Shown: positions 13,401-21,684 of the stretch, one piece after another
Numbering within the stretch: position 1 is the first letter of the stretch
Layout of the letters: every line of letters starts with the position of its first letter
Origin: Macropodus opercularis
Lineage: Eukaryota > Chordata > Actinopteri > Anabantiformes > Osphronemidae
Reading direction: 5' to 3'
DNA: 64,000 nucleotides
Assembly (NCBI GenBank): GCA_030770545.1
Contig: CM061102.1
Coordinates: 10,901,501-10,965,500, forward strand
Program-made: the position numbers and the translations under genes
Notes under the pieces: model-generated
The model's database searches: none
What the model saw: only the letters and a program-made list of their open reading frames with translations
Told to the model about the DNA's origin: nothing

Positions 13401-16400
13401 AGACTAGTAATTACAAAGCACCAGCTAAATCTACAGCCTCCCAATTAAATGACCTGTGTGAACATGAACGCATGTGTGTATATGTACAGATATTAAATTA
13501 ATGAAGATAAGTGCTTCAGGCTTAAACACACAGCCCCTGCATCCACGCATTGAGTTGTTCAGTGCAGCCATAGTAGGTATCTGCTACTCACTCTGGCCTG
13601 TAGCTACTCAGTGAAATCTGTTTCAGGTAATGGAAATAAAAAAAACCCACAGGGTCATGTTTTATGTAATTTTTTTCAGTGGTCTATAGCTCTGCACTCT
13701 CGCCTCTACCTGTTTCTTTCGACTCTCCCCTCCCCGAAATGTTCTCCCTCCCCCCACCACTTTTCTCATCCCCATTGGAGAGGTGCATTTGTATGGAAAT
13801 AACTGGTCCACATTACCTCCGGCACATTTCGAGGCATGTTTCTATCACGTTTTTTTTGGTACATTTAGTTATTTATTTATCTGGAGCCCCTGCCCCCATC
13901 GACAGCGTTTTAAATATAAGAGGGAAAGTGTGTTCTGCTATCTACGTGCGATTCTTATTAGCTGGGCTTTGTGCTTGTGATCGGACTTGGCCGCTCCTAC
14001 TGCTGAACCAACCTGATCTCCCCTGAACGGGTTAAAGAGCCGATTTCCTTCTTCCTTCAGCACTTTGTTCGTCTCTTCTTCGTCTGGTTTCTGTGTTCAC
14101 AGTGTGCTGCTTTGTGGCATTTTTTTGGCAGAGAGAGAGCAAAACAGACGTACCAAACCACAGCTGTTGTGGTTACATACAAATATATTCCTTGGATTCA
14201 ATCTTACCTTGCTTAAAGTCACAATAAAAGTAATAATAATGTATTAAATATTCAAATCAAATGAGGTGATTGATGACTGTTTGTTAACTAGTGTTTGGAA
14301 AGTCCTAACGTACAGGTATGTGTGTTTACTGTCGACAGCATGTGGCTTTGACTTACCCAATTTCGTCCGTTGTGTAGCTGGGTCAGACCACCCTCCTGTG
14401 ATCAGGCAGGGCCCACTCAATCACACTGTTCCTGTGGACAGCACAGTGGTCCTGGGCTGCCAAACCGCTGGCTCTCCACCTCCTAAGGTCCACTGGAAGA
14501 AGGACGGTGCGCTGGTGTCTCCAGTGGACTCGCGCATGTCCTTGTCAAACATGGGATCACTGGAGATCCACTACGCTAAGGTAGAAGATGTAGTAAAACG
14601 GCAGTAGGGCAGCGACAGTCCTGAGCCCAGACGACCCACTAACTGCTGACCCTGTACTCTCTCTGCTCAGCTGGGTGACACAGGCTTCTACACCTGTGTA
14701 GCTTCCAGCCCTAATGGGGAGGCTTCCTGGACAGCATACTTGCAAGTTGAAGGTATAGTACAGTATATATTAAAACACATAGAAAGGTTGTTCACAATCA
14801 CATATTTCCTGTGTCTGTGGCAGAGTTTGGAGTCGTGGTCCAGTCCAGTCATCCCACAGACCCCAACCTGATCCCCAGCGCTCCATCGAAACCTGAGGTG
14901 ACTGACATCAGCCGCACTTCGTTGACTCTGTCATGGAAATCCCAGCCCAGTGCCAGTGCGACGCCTGTAACGTACCTAATCGAGGCATTCAGGTCAGACA
15001 TTGCACATTGAAATCGGGTCTGTCAGGGCTTGTGTGGCTTCATGTCTTCCACTCGCTCTACAGCTATACTTTAGGAAGCAGGTGGCTGACCCTGGCCGAA
15101 CACGTGAAGACGCAGACCTTTGTGCTGAGGAACCTGAAACCGGGAACAGTCTACCTCTTCATGGTCAGAGCGGCGAACGCTTACGGCCTCAGCGATCCCA
15201 GTCCAATCTCGGACTCCGTAAGAACACAAGGTTAGCGAGGGGCTTATCTTTCAGCTTTACGTCCAGGCACACCTCAGATGAGCCGCGTGTTATTTCTCCT
15301 ATTGTCGAAGTTCATTCTTTTGCTGTGCAACTGCTTTTCTTCCAGCAGACAGCACATCCACCAGTCAAAGAGTGGATCCACGCCACATCCAGAGGGAGCT
15401 GGGGAATGTGGTTATCCACCTGAAAACACCAAGTGTGCTTTCATCTTCTGCTGTCAGAGTACGGTGGCTGGTAAGGAAACCAGACTGTGCTTACTCCAGT
15501 CAACATTTATGGATACGTGTCAGATACACGGAGCTGTCAAATATGCAAATATGGAGAAAGGTTAGATGTGTAGCATTACTACTAAATGAAATGCTTAGCG
15601 GTGAGCCACAGGCTTAGGTCATCGTTTTCCCTGAGAGGCTGTATTTAGCGTCGTTATTGTGGCTTCAGTTCGTTCTTGACTTCACGTTCAGAGACTTTCA
15701 AATATTAATGATCTCTTACAGCTGGATGAATCTAAAATTGTTGTATCGTTGTGTGGCTAAGACTGGGAATTAACGAAATCTACTGATGTAACTCAAAAGC
15801 AGAAGTTATCATAGACCTACTACGACAGATGCAGCATGTGACAGAGCACATGATGAAATGAAAGGTCTTGCCATCACACATAATGTTTGATTTTCATCTC
15901 CTGCAGGTTGAACAGGAGTCCCCATACATCCAGGGATACAAGGTGCTTTACAGGGCTTACCCGGAGCATGGCCAGCTTGAGGGCCAGTGGAGTGTCCTGG
16001 AGGTACGGACCCCGCAGGAGGACGGGGTGGTGATCGGTCAGCTGAAGAGAGGCTCCGTCTATGAGTTCAAAGTGCGACCCTTCTTTGATGAGTTCCAGGG
16101 AGCTGACAGCGAGGTGAAGGTGGTCAGAACACTGGAAGAAGGTGACTGTCTGAGAACTCATTCTTTACGGTATCTACAAAAGGAGTGAAAGTAGTATGTT
16201 TCAGTACATATCTAGAGCAGAATCCAGATTGTGTTTCATGAAGTTGACAGAGATGAACATAGCTGGGTGCATACAGCATCACGTCATCATGAGAGTATTT
16301 ATGTCTGCATGTTTAAGTCTACAGTATGTTTCATTGCCTCAGCCCCTAGTAGAGCACCCCAGGGTGTTACAGTGACTAAGAGTGATGTCAATGGGACCGC

Positions 16401-19400
16401 CATCCTTGTTGCTTGGAAACCGCCTCCAGAACTGGAAGACAGGGGAGTCATCCAGGAGTACAAGGTAAAAAAACGAAGGCCCCGGCCCGCTCCGGTACTC
16501 ATGCTCTAAATCGTGTGCACTCCAGTTAAAATGTAAATTGTATCTCTGTGCCACTGATGACGCCTCTTGTGTTGTTGAATGTGTCCCTCAGGCAATCACT
16601 GTCATCCCATCTCCTCCTCACCTTCTCTTGACAGATCTGGTGCCTGGGTAATGAGAGCCGCTATCATGTAAACCAGTCAGTCGATGGCTCCACCTTGTCA
16701 GTGCTCATTTCCAGTCTGGCACCGGGAATTCGCTACAGTGTAGAGGTTGCGGCCAGCAATGGAGCTGGGCCCGGGGTCAAGAGCGACGTCACTTTCTTTC
16801 AGTTAGGTAAAGGTTGCAAAACTGAAATTAGGCTTTAAAAAAAGTTCCCAGGTCAACTATAAACTCTCTCTATGCGTCAGTGCTTTATGGTGTCATGCAC
16901 ATGTAAGGATTGCTTTCTTCCTGCGCCTTTACTGTTCAGACTCTGCAGGCCAGATGATGGATATCAGCGAGGAAAGGGACACGCTGTCTCAGATCTCGGA
17001 TGTGGTGAGGCAGCCGGCTTTTATAGCTGGCATTGGCGCCACCTGCTGGTTGGTCCTCATGATTTTCAGCGTGTGGCTCTATCGGCACCGTAAGAAGAGA
17101 AGTGGTCTCAGCAGCACATACACGGGCATCCGCAAGGGTGTGTGTCCCTCTGTTATGTCTATATTTAAAAAATAAGGTCTATATATTTGTTGACCCACAG
17201 ACGTATATTCTGTGGGACCAGTGTGTGGATATGTTCGTTTTGCAGGCTTGTTTGAAAGTTATTGCGACTGCAGAAGGGATCAAACCATGACATGCTGCCA
17301 CCACGCGAAACATCAGTCTTCATCTCAGTGATATTAAAGGGTATTTTCTGAAGCCGATAACAGATCACATCAAAGGCTGAAAAATGCTCTGGTCTTCCTT
17401 TGACACAAAGACATCACAAACAAATTTGCATTTGCAGCTGTGCATTCATTTCAAAGGCTGACCTTTAGTCACTTATTTGTAGAGTGTCGTTTCCTCAACA
17501 CGGCATAAATCTTTGAGACCCCGGTCTGTCAACCTGCCACACTCTCTGCTACAATAGCGCCGTTATTTCCCCCTCTCTCTTGGGTTGTCCATCACCCCCA
17601 TTAACCTTCACCTGGACGCACCTGTCAAAGTGAGACAAAACAGCAAAGCAGTTCATAGACATCATATTTTTAGCTGATGTTTCTAGAGGCACATCATAGG
17701 TTAGATACAGAACAAAGCCTTATAGTAAGTGGAACTGATTACAACTTCTTTCCTTTTATTATATGTCACAACAGTCCCGTCATTCACCTTCACACCTACA
17801 GGTATGTATAGATTTTAATTGTATATATTTTATGTGAGATAGTTATTTGTAGGATGTGACTGCAGTTCTGTTCATTAACAGTGTCCAAATTCCCCCCCGT
17901 CGACTATGTGCGTTCATTATTACAGGTCCCTGCGTCTAAATAAAGAACACGCGTAATGCATTCTACAATAGAGCTGTTATTTGTCATGGTAGATGAGAAA
18001 CTGTCTCAGACAAGGTTTCCAAATTAGGCGTGGAGTTATTCTGCGCTGGGTAAAGGCACTGACACTTATTTGTGTTGTCTTCCTATAAATTAAATCAGAC
18101 AGCAAGACGCTGTGCCCTGTGGATGAAAGTATTATTTGAAGCAAGTGTAGACTTTTGACTTTAGACGTGTAGGTAGACTCTCCGCCTGCCTCTCACGGTT
18201 TTCTGTACCTTTGGCTTTGTTGGTTGACAGCTCACTGAGGTTTAATGTTTTTGTCTCTCTTTGCAGTTGCATATCAAAGAGGAGAGTCTGTGTGCGGTGC
18301 TGGCAGGTGAGTGATATTTTGGTCCCTTTGTTGTTATATAAAGATCAACAGAAAGCATGTACTTACACCGTGGGGCCACTAGGAGGAGGTGTCTTCCTGC
18401 GCTAAATCCTGAACTGCATGCATCCATGTTGTTTTTGCTCATCAGTGATTTATGAAGGCGGTGGATTCTGACTGACAGTAGTGTGGACCTCTTTTTATTG
18501 CAGGCCTGGTCTTCTCAGCATGGGCGAGCCTCTAAACCAGCTGTGGCTGCCAGACAATTGGCCAAACGCATGTGCCAATCACAAAGACTGCAGCATCAAC
18601 TGCTGCAATAATGGCAATGGCACCAGTGACAGTAACATGACAACATACAGCCGCCCAGGTGAGTGCAAAAGTTCCTGCTTAGATCAGGTACTGCAGCGAT
18701 GTGTTAGAAACAAGTTGTGCATGTGACAAAATCAAGTTGACTCCAGAAATGACACTGGCTATGACACGGGTGTGTTTCAGCGGACTGCATAGCCAACTAT
18801 GGAAACCATCCTGACAGCAAACCTGAAATGGCCATTTACAGTGACGTGAACCTCTCCAACAAGCTCAACGAGATTACGACGTTCAACAATACCAACCTGT
18901 GCTACATAAGTCCTGGAGGAGACTCAGCCACATATGAACCCATCCCGTATGCCACCACGCAGCTCATTCAGGCAAACATTAAGAACAAGGCAGCCACTGG
19001 TGGTGCTGTGGGCGAGCCTATGGACATGCCCTGCTGGAAACAGCCCCCCAACCCTCCCCCAATACCGAAGGAGATGGCAGCGCAGATGCAGTACAGCATA
19101 ACTGAGCAGAACATGCTCAATACAGGTACATCACATTTGAATGAACACGTCTAGAGTCTCCATAAAAAGAGATGCTGCCATACGTCTTGCTTTTCATTTA
19201 GATCATCTGCACGGACACGAAGGAATGATGCATCCAAAAAGCATCGCTTACAACCAGACCCATGATCACAGCACAGGGGGGTCACACCACAGCTCAGACA
19301 GAGGCAGCAACAGCACCTCAGGTGAGGCCAACAGCTCCCACGCACACTGGTGAATTTAAACGAGCCATAGCCATATGCCTCTGTTTACTTCAGCGCGTTC

Positions 19401-21591
19401 TTCTCATTTCTCAGGGAGTCAAAATCAAAAGAAAGGAACTCGCGCCCCAAAGATGCCAAAACATAACGCAGCGAGATGGGGAGAAGCCCTGTCTCCTCCC
19501 CATGCTAATGCCTGGGACTGTGACGAGTACAGCCTGCCAATGGAAAGGAGGTGAGCAGGCAGAAGACACGGCACACACTCGTGCAGAGACGCTTATAGCC
19601 TCTGCAGAAGCAGGAACCCGCTAGAGTTATACCTCTTGATTTCCTAATGTGTCGCCATAACTACTGCTAATGTTGTTTATAAGCGAGCCGTAGCCTGACT
19701 GCTTTGAATGATTAGAACGCCGCTTAATCAGAGGTTTTCTGTAAACATCTGGCAGGCTGTCATTTTGTGCAATTAAAATATTCCAATCAGGTCAACAGTG
19801 AATACAACAGAACACAAATTGTTGCCTTTTACCAATGACAACACATTTCTTCATGTTTTCTGTGATAAATGTTAATGACTAGGATGCGATGATGCATTAG
19901 GACTAGAGCCCCTCGCTCGCTTAGGCGTCACCTCATGTCGGTCGTCCTTTTCTCATCAGTTTCGACGCAGAGAAAGGAATCGAGGGCTGCCCCACTCCAC
20001 CAGTTAGAGGGACAGCTTCATCCTCCACTGAAGTGTCCTGTAGTCACCCACCAACCACATCACCACAGGGAGACCTGAGTAATGGCCTGCGTGATAGAGC
20101 CGAGCACCTGAGGTAACCAGATTAAACCTGCCTGACAAAGTCCACTGTGTGTGACTGATAACATAAATGTTTGGTTGTGACAAGACGGCACAGATATTCT
20201 TTCAACGCACTTTCCAGCCAGCACGTCAGCAGCCACCCTTGCCCTCCCTCCCCAATACACACCTACAGCTCCATCCCCCACTGTTTGGATACGGATGAAC
20301 CGGATGAGGATGAAGAAGAAGCAGAGGAGGAGACGGACACCGAGCTCACAGGGAATCGCTTCAGCCAGCACCACAACCAGCAGAAGCAGAAACGCCAGCT
20401 GCAGCACCCGTCTGCACACAAGCTGCTGTTCCACGGCCTGGAGCAGACTCCAGCCTCCAGCACCGGGGATCTGGACAGATCGGTGACGGGGTCCATGGTT
20501 ATAAGCTGGGGTTCGGCCTCTGAGGACAACATCTCATCAGGCAGGTCCAGCGTTGTCAGCACCTCGGAAGGATCCTTCTTTACAGACGGAGATTTCAATC
20601 AGGCAGTGGCCTCCTCTCGGGACATTGTAGGCCTGCGAATGTGCAGATACCCAGAGGAGTCAGGTGAGTAGGCTGAGGAGGACCTGCTTGCTGGGTCATA
20701 TCAATTTCTATTCATCTTATTTGTAGTACAACTAATGGAATGTTTCAGTTACTTGTATTTATCAAATTTGGGCAAAATGTGACTTCAGGGCGGCAGCAGC
20801 GGCGGCCCAGCAGCCCCATGTCGACAGACAGCAACATGAGTCCCGCAATAACACAAAAAAGACCTAGGAGGCATAAACACAACCAGTCTGCTGATCCAGG
20901 CTGCCAGCCCCAGGATGGCTTCAACGATGGTGATGATTAGAATCTAGACCAGATGAAATATTCACTGCTCCATATAGATTCTGTTAACATGTGGATATCT
21001 GGGCTCTCTCTGTCCTCAGATTCTTGCATGCCTCTGAATTTCACCAGCCCCATGTCCCATGGTGACTATAAAGCGAGGGGGGCCACGCTGCCCCGGATGG
21101 GCTCTGGGGAGGCCCGGGGTCGACGAGGCAGCACAGGGACTCACAGGGTCAGGGAAGGTGCATTTGAGCACAGAGAGAGCCAGGACAAAAACCAGATTCC
21201 AGTTGGAGGAAAAGGAAGCGGCAGCAATCGACAACAGCCAGGTAACGGGCGGATAATAATGTAAGCTGTGGTAATGAACCAAGGGTCAAGCTACTGTGAA
21301 TCGTTTCTTCTTGGCTGTACTTCAGAGTTTGGAGACATTCTTCTATACAGCCGTCCCTCTTTCCCACCAGGTCACGCCCAGCGGGAGCTTGATGATTGTA
21401 TTTCATCCAGTTTTATGTCGAGGGGAGAGTCAAGGCCCAAACAGGGAGGTCACGTGGCGCCTACAGGACAAGTGGAGGAGGTAAATCAAAAGCACAAAAT
21501 TCAATTCCACATACATGCTTCTGTCTCGTGTATGTTTAAATAGATTAACAGAAACGCTTTGTTCTTGTTTTCACAGACCTTGAAAAGTTAA
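7307..21591 (+). CDS. robo1: robo1-like Roundabout receptor, Ig2 to stop (5' end outside window)
   Basis: Single-pass axon guidance receptor for Slit ligands, acting at the growth cone membrane. The visible protein is 1,422 residues without the 9-nt microexon; about 130 N-terminal residues (signal peptide and Ig1) are missing from the window. Numbering from the first visible residue: Ig2 1-93, Ig3 94-182, Ig4 183-281, Ig5 282-376, each with its cysteine pair and a core tryptophan; FN3 domains 377-488, 489-607 and 608-705; membrane helix about 731-753 after ISDVVRQPAFIAGIG; basic RHRKKRSG stop-transfer; long tail. The tail carries VPSFTFTPT, a CC0-like IYSDVNLSNKLNE and a CC1-like PYATTQLIQ, which match vertebrate ROBO1 better than ROBO2 or ROBO3. 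CC2 lacks LPPPP and CC3 lacks its proline run. Exon joins are 7307-7464, 9859-9979, 10828-10966, 11069-11196, 12874-12998, 13088-13259, 14378-14580, 14671-14752, 14824-14992, 15064-15230, 15349-15470, 15907-16141, 16343-16464, 16635-16806, 16940-17137, 17775-17801, 18267-18306, 18504-18658, 18781-19125, 19202-19321, 19415-19550, 19960-20112, 20218-20663, 20789-20929, 21020-21241, 21326-21480, 21577-21591. Which teleost duplicate this is cannot be settled. Confidence 0.9.
9859..9979 (+). CDS. robo1: robo1 exon: second half of Ig2
   Basis: It encodes IRSGKLMITNTRKGDAGKY, then ICVGTNMVGERESE and AELTVL, with the second Ig2 cysteine. Acceptor is ttctag and donor gtgaga. It is 121 bp, as in robo2. 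Confidence 0.95.
10518..10541. repeat. GTTT tetranucleotide repeat
   Basis: Six GTTT units in the robo1 intron upstream of the Ig3 exon. Confidence 0.95.
10828..10966 (+). CDS. robo1: robo1 exon: first half of Ig3
   Basis: It encodes ERPTFVRRPSSAVVLADENV, then EFHCVVQGDPVPTVRWRKDD. Acceptor is tctccag and donor gtactg. It is 139 bp, as in robo2. A GTTT repeat lies in the intron just upstream. Confidence 0.95.
11069..11196 (+). CDS. robo1: robo1 exon: second half of Ig3
   Basis: It encodes FEILEDHTLIVRQATSADEG, then SYTCVVENMVGKSEASATLT, closing Ig3. Acceptor is acgtacag and donor gtcagt, leaving one base (phase 1) into the Ig3-Ig4 linker, where the 9-nt microexon can insert. The intron before it is only 102 bp. 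Confidence 0.95.
12576..12584 (+). CDS. robo1: robo1 9-nt microexon in the Ig3-Ig4 linker (e6b-like)
   Basis: A pyrimidine-rich acceptor ending ccattgtag and a consensus donor gtaagt enclose only tcaacactg. Flanking exons meet in phase 1, so inclusion adds Val-Asn-Thr in frame and skipping is also in frame. The position equals microexon e6b of mammalian Robo1/Robo2, whose inclusion is controlled by NOVA proteins. Nine YCAY motifs lie within about 85 nt downstream. Use of the exon is inferred and not shown by RNA. Confidence 0.75.
12585..12680 (+). promoter_or_regulatory. YCAY cluster downstream of robo1 microexon (possible NOVA splicing enhancer)
   Basis: Nine YCAY tetramers begin at 12593, 12597, 12604, 12608, 12632, 12643, 12649, 12670 and 12674, against about 1.3 expected by chance. 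Clustered YCAY is the binding signature of NOVA proteins, and clusters downstream of an exon usually promote inclusion. The role here is inferred. Confidence 0.55.
12874..12998 (+). CDS. robo1: robo1 exon: first half of Ig4
   Basis: It encodes PPAFAIRPRNQVATAGRTVT, then FQCEATGNPQPAIFWQQEGS. Acceptor is ctctgcag; it ends in phase 0 at gtgcga. It is 125 bp, as in robo2. The following intron is only 89 bp. Confidence 0.95.
13088..13259 (+). CDS. robo1: robo1 exon: second half of Ig4
   Basis: It encodes LLFSYQPPQPYNRLSVSQTG, then SLTITDVKRSDGGFYSCQAI and ITKALLEVTE. Acceptor is ccttttag and donor gtgagt. It is 172 bp, as in robo2. Confidence 0.95.
14378..14580 (+). CDS. robo1: robo1 exon: first half of Ig5
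   Basis: It encodes PPVIRQGPLNHTVPVDSTVV, then LGCQTAGSPPPKVHWKKDGA. The acceptor chosen is gttgtgtag. A second AG nine bases in (start 14387) keeps the same frame and would drop three residues. It ends at AAG before gtagaa. Confidence 0.9.
14671..14752 (+). CDS. robo1: robo1 exon: second half of Ig5
   Basis: It encodes LGDTGFYTCVASSPNGEASW, then TAYLQVE, with the second Ig5 cysteine. It is 82 bp, as in robo2, with short introns of 90 and 71 bp on either side. Confidence 0.95.
14824..14992 (+). CDS. robo1: robo1 exon: first half of FN3-1
   Basis: It encodes EFGVVVQSSHPTDPNLIPSA, then PSKPEVTDISRTSLTLSW, a typical Robo1 Ig5-FN3 linker and the start of the first fibronectin domain. Acceptor is gtggcag and donor gtcaga, ending in phase 2. 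Confidence 0.95.
15064..15230 (+). CDS. robo1: robo1 exon: second half of FN3-1
   Basis: It encodes WLTLAEHVKTQTFVLRNLKP, then GTVYLFMVRAANAYGLSDPS. It is 167 bp, as in robo2. Acceptor is gctctacag and donor gttagc. Confidence 0.95.
15349..15470 (+). CDS. robo1: robo1 exon: first half of FN3-2
   Basis: It encodes RVDPRHIQRELGNVVIHLKT, then PSVLSSSAVRVRWL, and ends in phase 0 at gtaagg. The acceptor is a tandem cagcag, so the exon may start at 15346 or 15349. The later start is chosen because it gives the linker length of mammalian ROBO1 and the 122 bp of the robo2 exon. Confidence 0.9.
15907..16141 (+). CDS. robo1: robo1 exon: second half of FN3-2
   Basis: It encodes SPYIQGYKVLYRAYPEHGQL, then GSVYEFKVRPFFDEFQGADS, and ends at LEE in phase 1. 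Acceptor is ctcctgcag and donor gtgact. It is 235 bp against 232 in robo2. Confidence 0.95.
16343..16464 (+). CDS. robo1: robo1 exon: first half of FN3-3
   Basis: It encodes APSRAPQGVTVTKSDVNGTA, then ILVAWKPPPELEDRGVIQEY. Acceptor is attgcctcag and donor gtaaaa, phase 0. Confidence 0.95.
16635..16806 (+). CDS. robo1: robo1 exon: second half of FN3-3
   Basis: It encodes IWCLGNESRYHVNQSVDGST, then IRYSVEVAASNGAGPGVKSD, closing the third fibronectin domain. Acceptor is cttgacag and donor gtaaag. It is 172 bp, as in robo2. Confidence 0.95.
16940..17137 (+). CDS. robo1: robo1 exon: juxtamembrane and transmembrane helix
   Basis: It encodes an acidic juxtamembrane segment, QISDVVRQPAFIAGIG, then TCWLVLMIFSVWLY as the core of the membrane helix, and the basic RHRKKRSGLSSTYTGIRK. 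Mammalian ROBO1 has the same RHRKKR and GIRK signature. Donor is gtgtgt, ending in phase 1. Confidence 0.95.
17775..17801 (+). CDS. robo1: robo1 27-nt microexon, VPSFTFTPT
   Basis: A 27-nt exon lies between cacaacag and gtatgt, encoding Val-Pro-Ser-Phe-Thr-Phe-Thr-Pro-Thr just inside the membrane. Mammalian ROBO1 has the same peptide after GIRK. Entry and exit are both phase 1, so it can be skipped in frame. Robo2 has an equivalent at 36898-36924. Confidence 0.9.
18267..18306 (+). CDS. robo1: robo1 40-nt exon, cytoplasmic tail
   Basis: It encodes VAYQRGESVCGAG and splits the codon of the following arginine. Mammalian ROBO1 has VTYQRGG at this place. Acceptor is ctttgcag and donor gtgagt. The paired robo2 exon at 36693-36732 is also 40 bp. 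Confidence 0.88.
18504..18658 (+). CDS. robo1: robo1 exon: tail, PGLL and double-cysteine segment
   Basis: It encodes PGLLSMGEPLNQLWLPDNWP, then DCSINCCNNGNGTSDSNMTT. This cysteine-containing segment is typical of ROBO1 and absent from robo2 in this window. Acceptor is attgcag and donor gtgagt. Confidence 0.93.
18781..19125 (+). CDS. robo1: robo1 exon: tail with CC0 and CC1 motifs
   Basis: It begins ADCIANYGNHPDSKPEMA and continues IYSDVNLSNKLNEI, matching the conserved CC0 tyrosine motif of Robo receptors. Further on, EPIPYATTQLIQ matches CC1, the tyrosine site contacted by Abl and DCC-related partners in Robo1. It ends QMQYSITEQNMLNT. At 345 bp it is the second-largest robo1 exon. Confidence 0.94.
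19202..19321 (+). CDS. robo1: robo1 exon: tail, His/Ser-rich
   Basis: It encodes KSIAYNQTHDHSTGGSHHSS, then DRGSNSTS, matching the ROBO1 [20 protein letters not shown] segment. Introns either side are 76 and 93 bp. Confidence 0.93.
19415..19550 (+). CDS. robo1: robo1 exon: tail, degenerate CC2 region
   Basis: It encodes GSQNQKKGTRAPKMPKHNAA, then RWGEALSPPHANAWDCDEYS. The first part aligns with the basic stretch before CC2 in ROBO1, but the Ena/VASP-type LPPPP core is replaced by ALSPPHANAW. Acceptor is atttctcag and donor gtgagc. Confidence 0.92.
19960..20112 (+). CDS. robo1: robo1 exon: tail, PTPPVRG segment
   Basis: It encodes FDAEKGIEGCPTPPVRGTAS, matching GPTPPVRGAASS of ROBO1, followed by a Ser/Thr/Pro-rich stretch. 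It ends in phase 2 before gtaacc. Confidence 0.92.
20218..20663 (+). CDS. robo1: robo1 exon: tail, degenerate CC3 and acidic segment
   Basis: It encodes SSHPCPPSPIHTYSSIPHCL where ROBO1 has the CC3 proline run, then an acidic stretch (DEPDEDEEEAEEETDTE), LLFHGLEQTPASSTGDLD, SVTGSMVISWGSASEDNISS and GSFFTDGDFNQAVASS. All but the first part are strongly ROBO1-like. The strong acceptor actttccag is used; an in-frame weaker AG would start the exon at 20185. Donor is gtgagt. Confidence 0.9.
20789..20929 (+). CDS. robo1: robo1 exon: tail, PMSTDSNMSP segment
   Basis: It encodes RRPSSPMSTDSNMSPAITQK, matching PTSPVSTDSNMSAAVMQK of ROBO1. The donor is gtgatg; reading on through the 90-bp intron would reach a TAG at 20938, so intron retention truncates the tail. 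Confidence 0.88.
21020..21241 (+). CDS. robo1: robo1 exon: tail, basic/Gly-rich
   Basis: It encodes DSCMPLNFTSPMSHGDYKAR, then charged, Gly-rich sequence ending GSNRQQP. It aligns loosely with the ROBO1 segment before QEDILPY. Acceptor is tctgtcctcag and donor gtaacg. Confidence 0.85.
21326..21480 (+). CDS. robo1: robo1 exon: tail, EFGDILLYSRPSFP segment
   Basis: It encodes EFGDILLYSRPSFPPGHAQR, matching QEDILPYCRPTFP of ROBO1, then SSSFMSRGESRPKQGG, matching SSSSMSSRGSGSRQRE. It ends VEE in phase 0 before gtaaat. Confidence 0.9.
21577..21591 (+). CDS. robo1: robo1 last coding exon and stop
   Basis: After acceptor ttttcacag it reads acc ttg aaa agt taa, giving Thr-Leu-Lys-Ser-stop and a VEETLKS terminus comparable with ELEETES of ROBO1. 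The rest of the exon is 3' UTR. If the preceding intron is retained, a different 20-residue end results. Confidence 0.8.
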   Translation, partial: TLKS

Positions 21592-21678
21592 GAAAAAAAG
21601 CAATGCAAGCACAAGAGGATTATCCTACACTTGTTTCAGACTTTGAACTTTACAATACGGAAAAAAAAAAGACAAAAC

Positions 21679-21684
21679 AATAAA
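21679..21684 (+). terminator. Proximal poly(A) signal of robo1
   Basis: AATAAA lies 88 bp after the robo1 stop in an A-rich 3' UTR, so a very short UTR is possible. Use is inferred only. Confidence 0.45.

Noticed and set aside
13679..14026. 115-codon plus-strand frame between Ig4 and Ig5 exons
   Set aside because: It lies in a robo1 intron, is pyrimidine-rich and has no domain similarity.
20060..20598. Overlapping minus-strand frames opposite robo1 tail exons
   Set aside because: Shadows of the biased codon use of the acidic and Ser-rich robo1 exon on the other strand.
7307..21591. Identity as robo3 or robo4
   Set aside because: The GIRK-VPSFTFTPT, double-cysteine, CC0 and SVTGSMVISWGSASEDN segments match ROBO1. 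A ROBO4-type receptor would lack five Ig and three FN3 domains.
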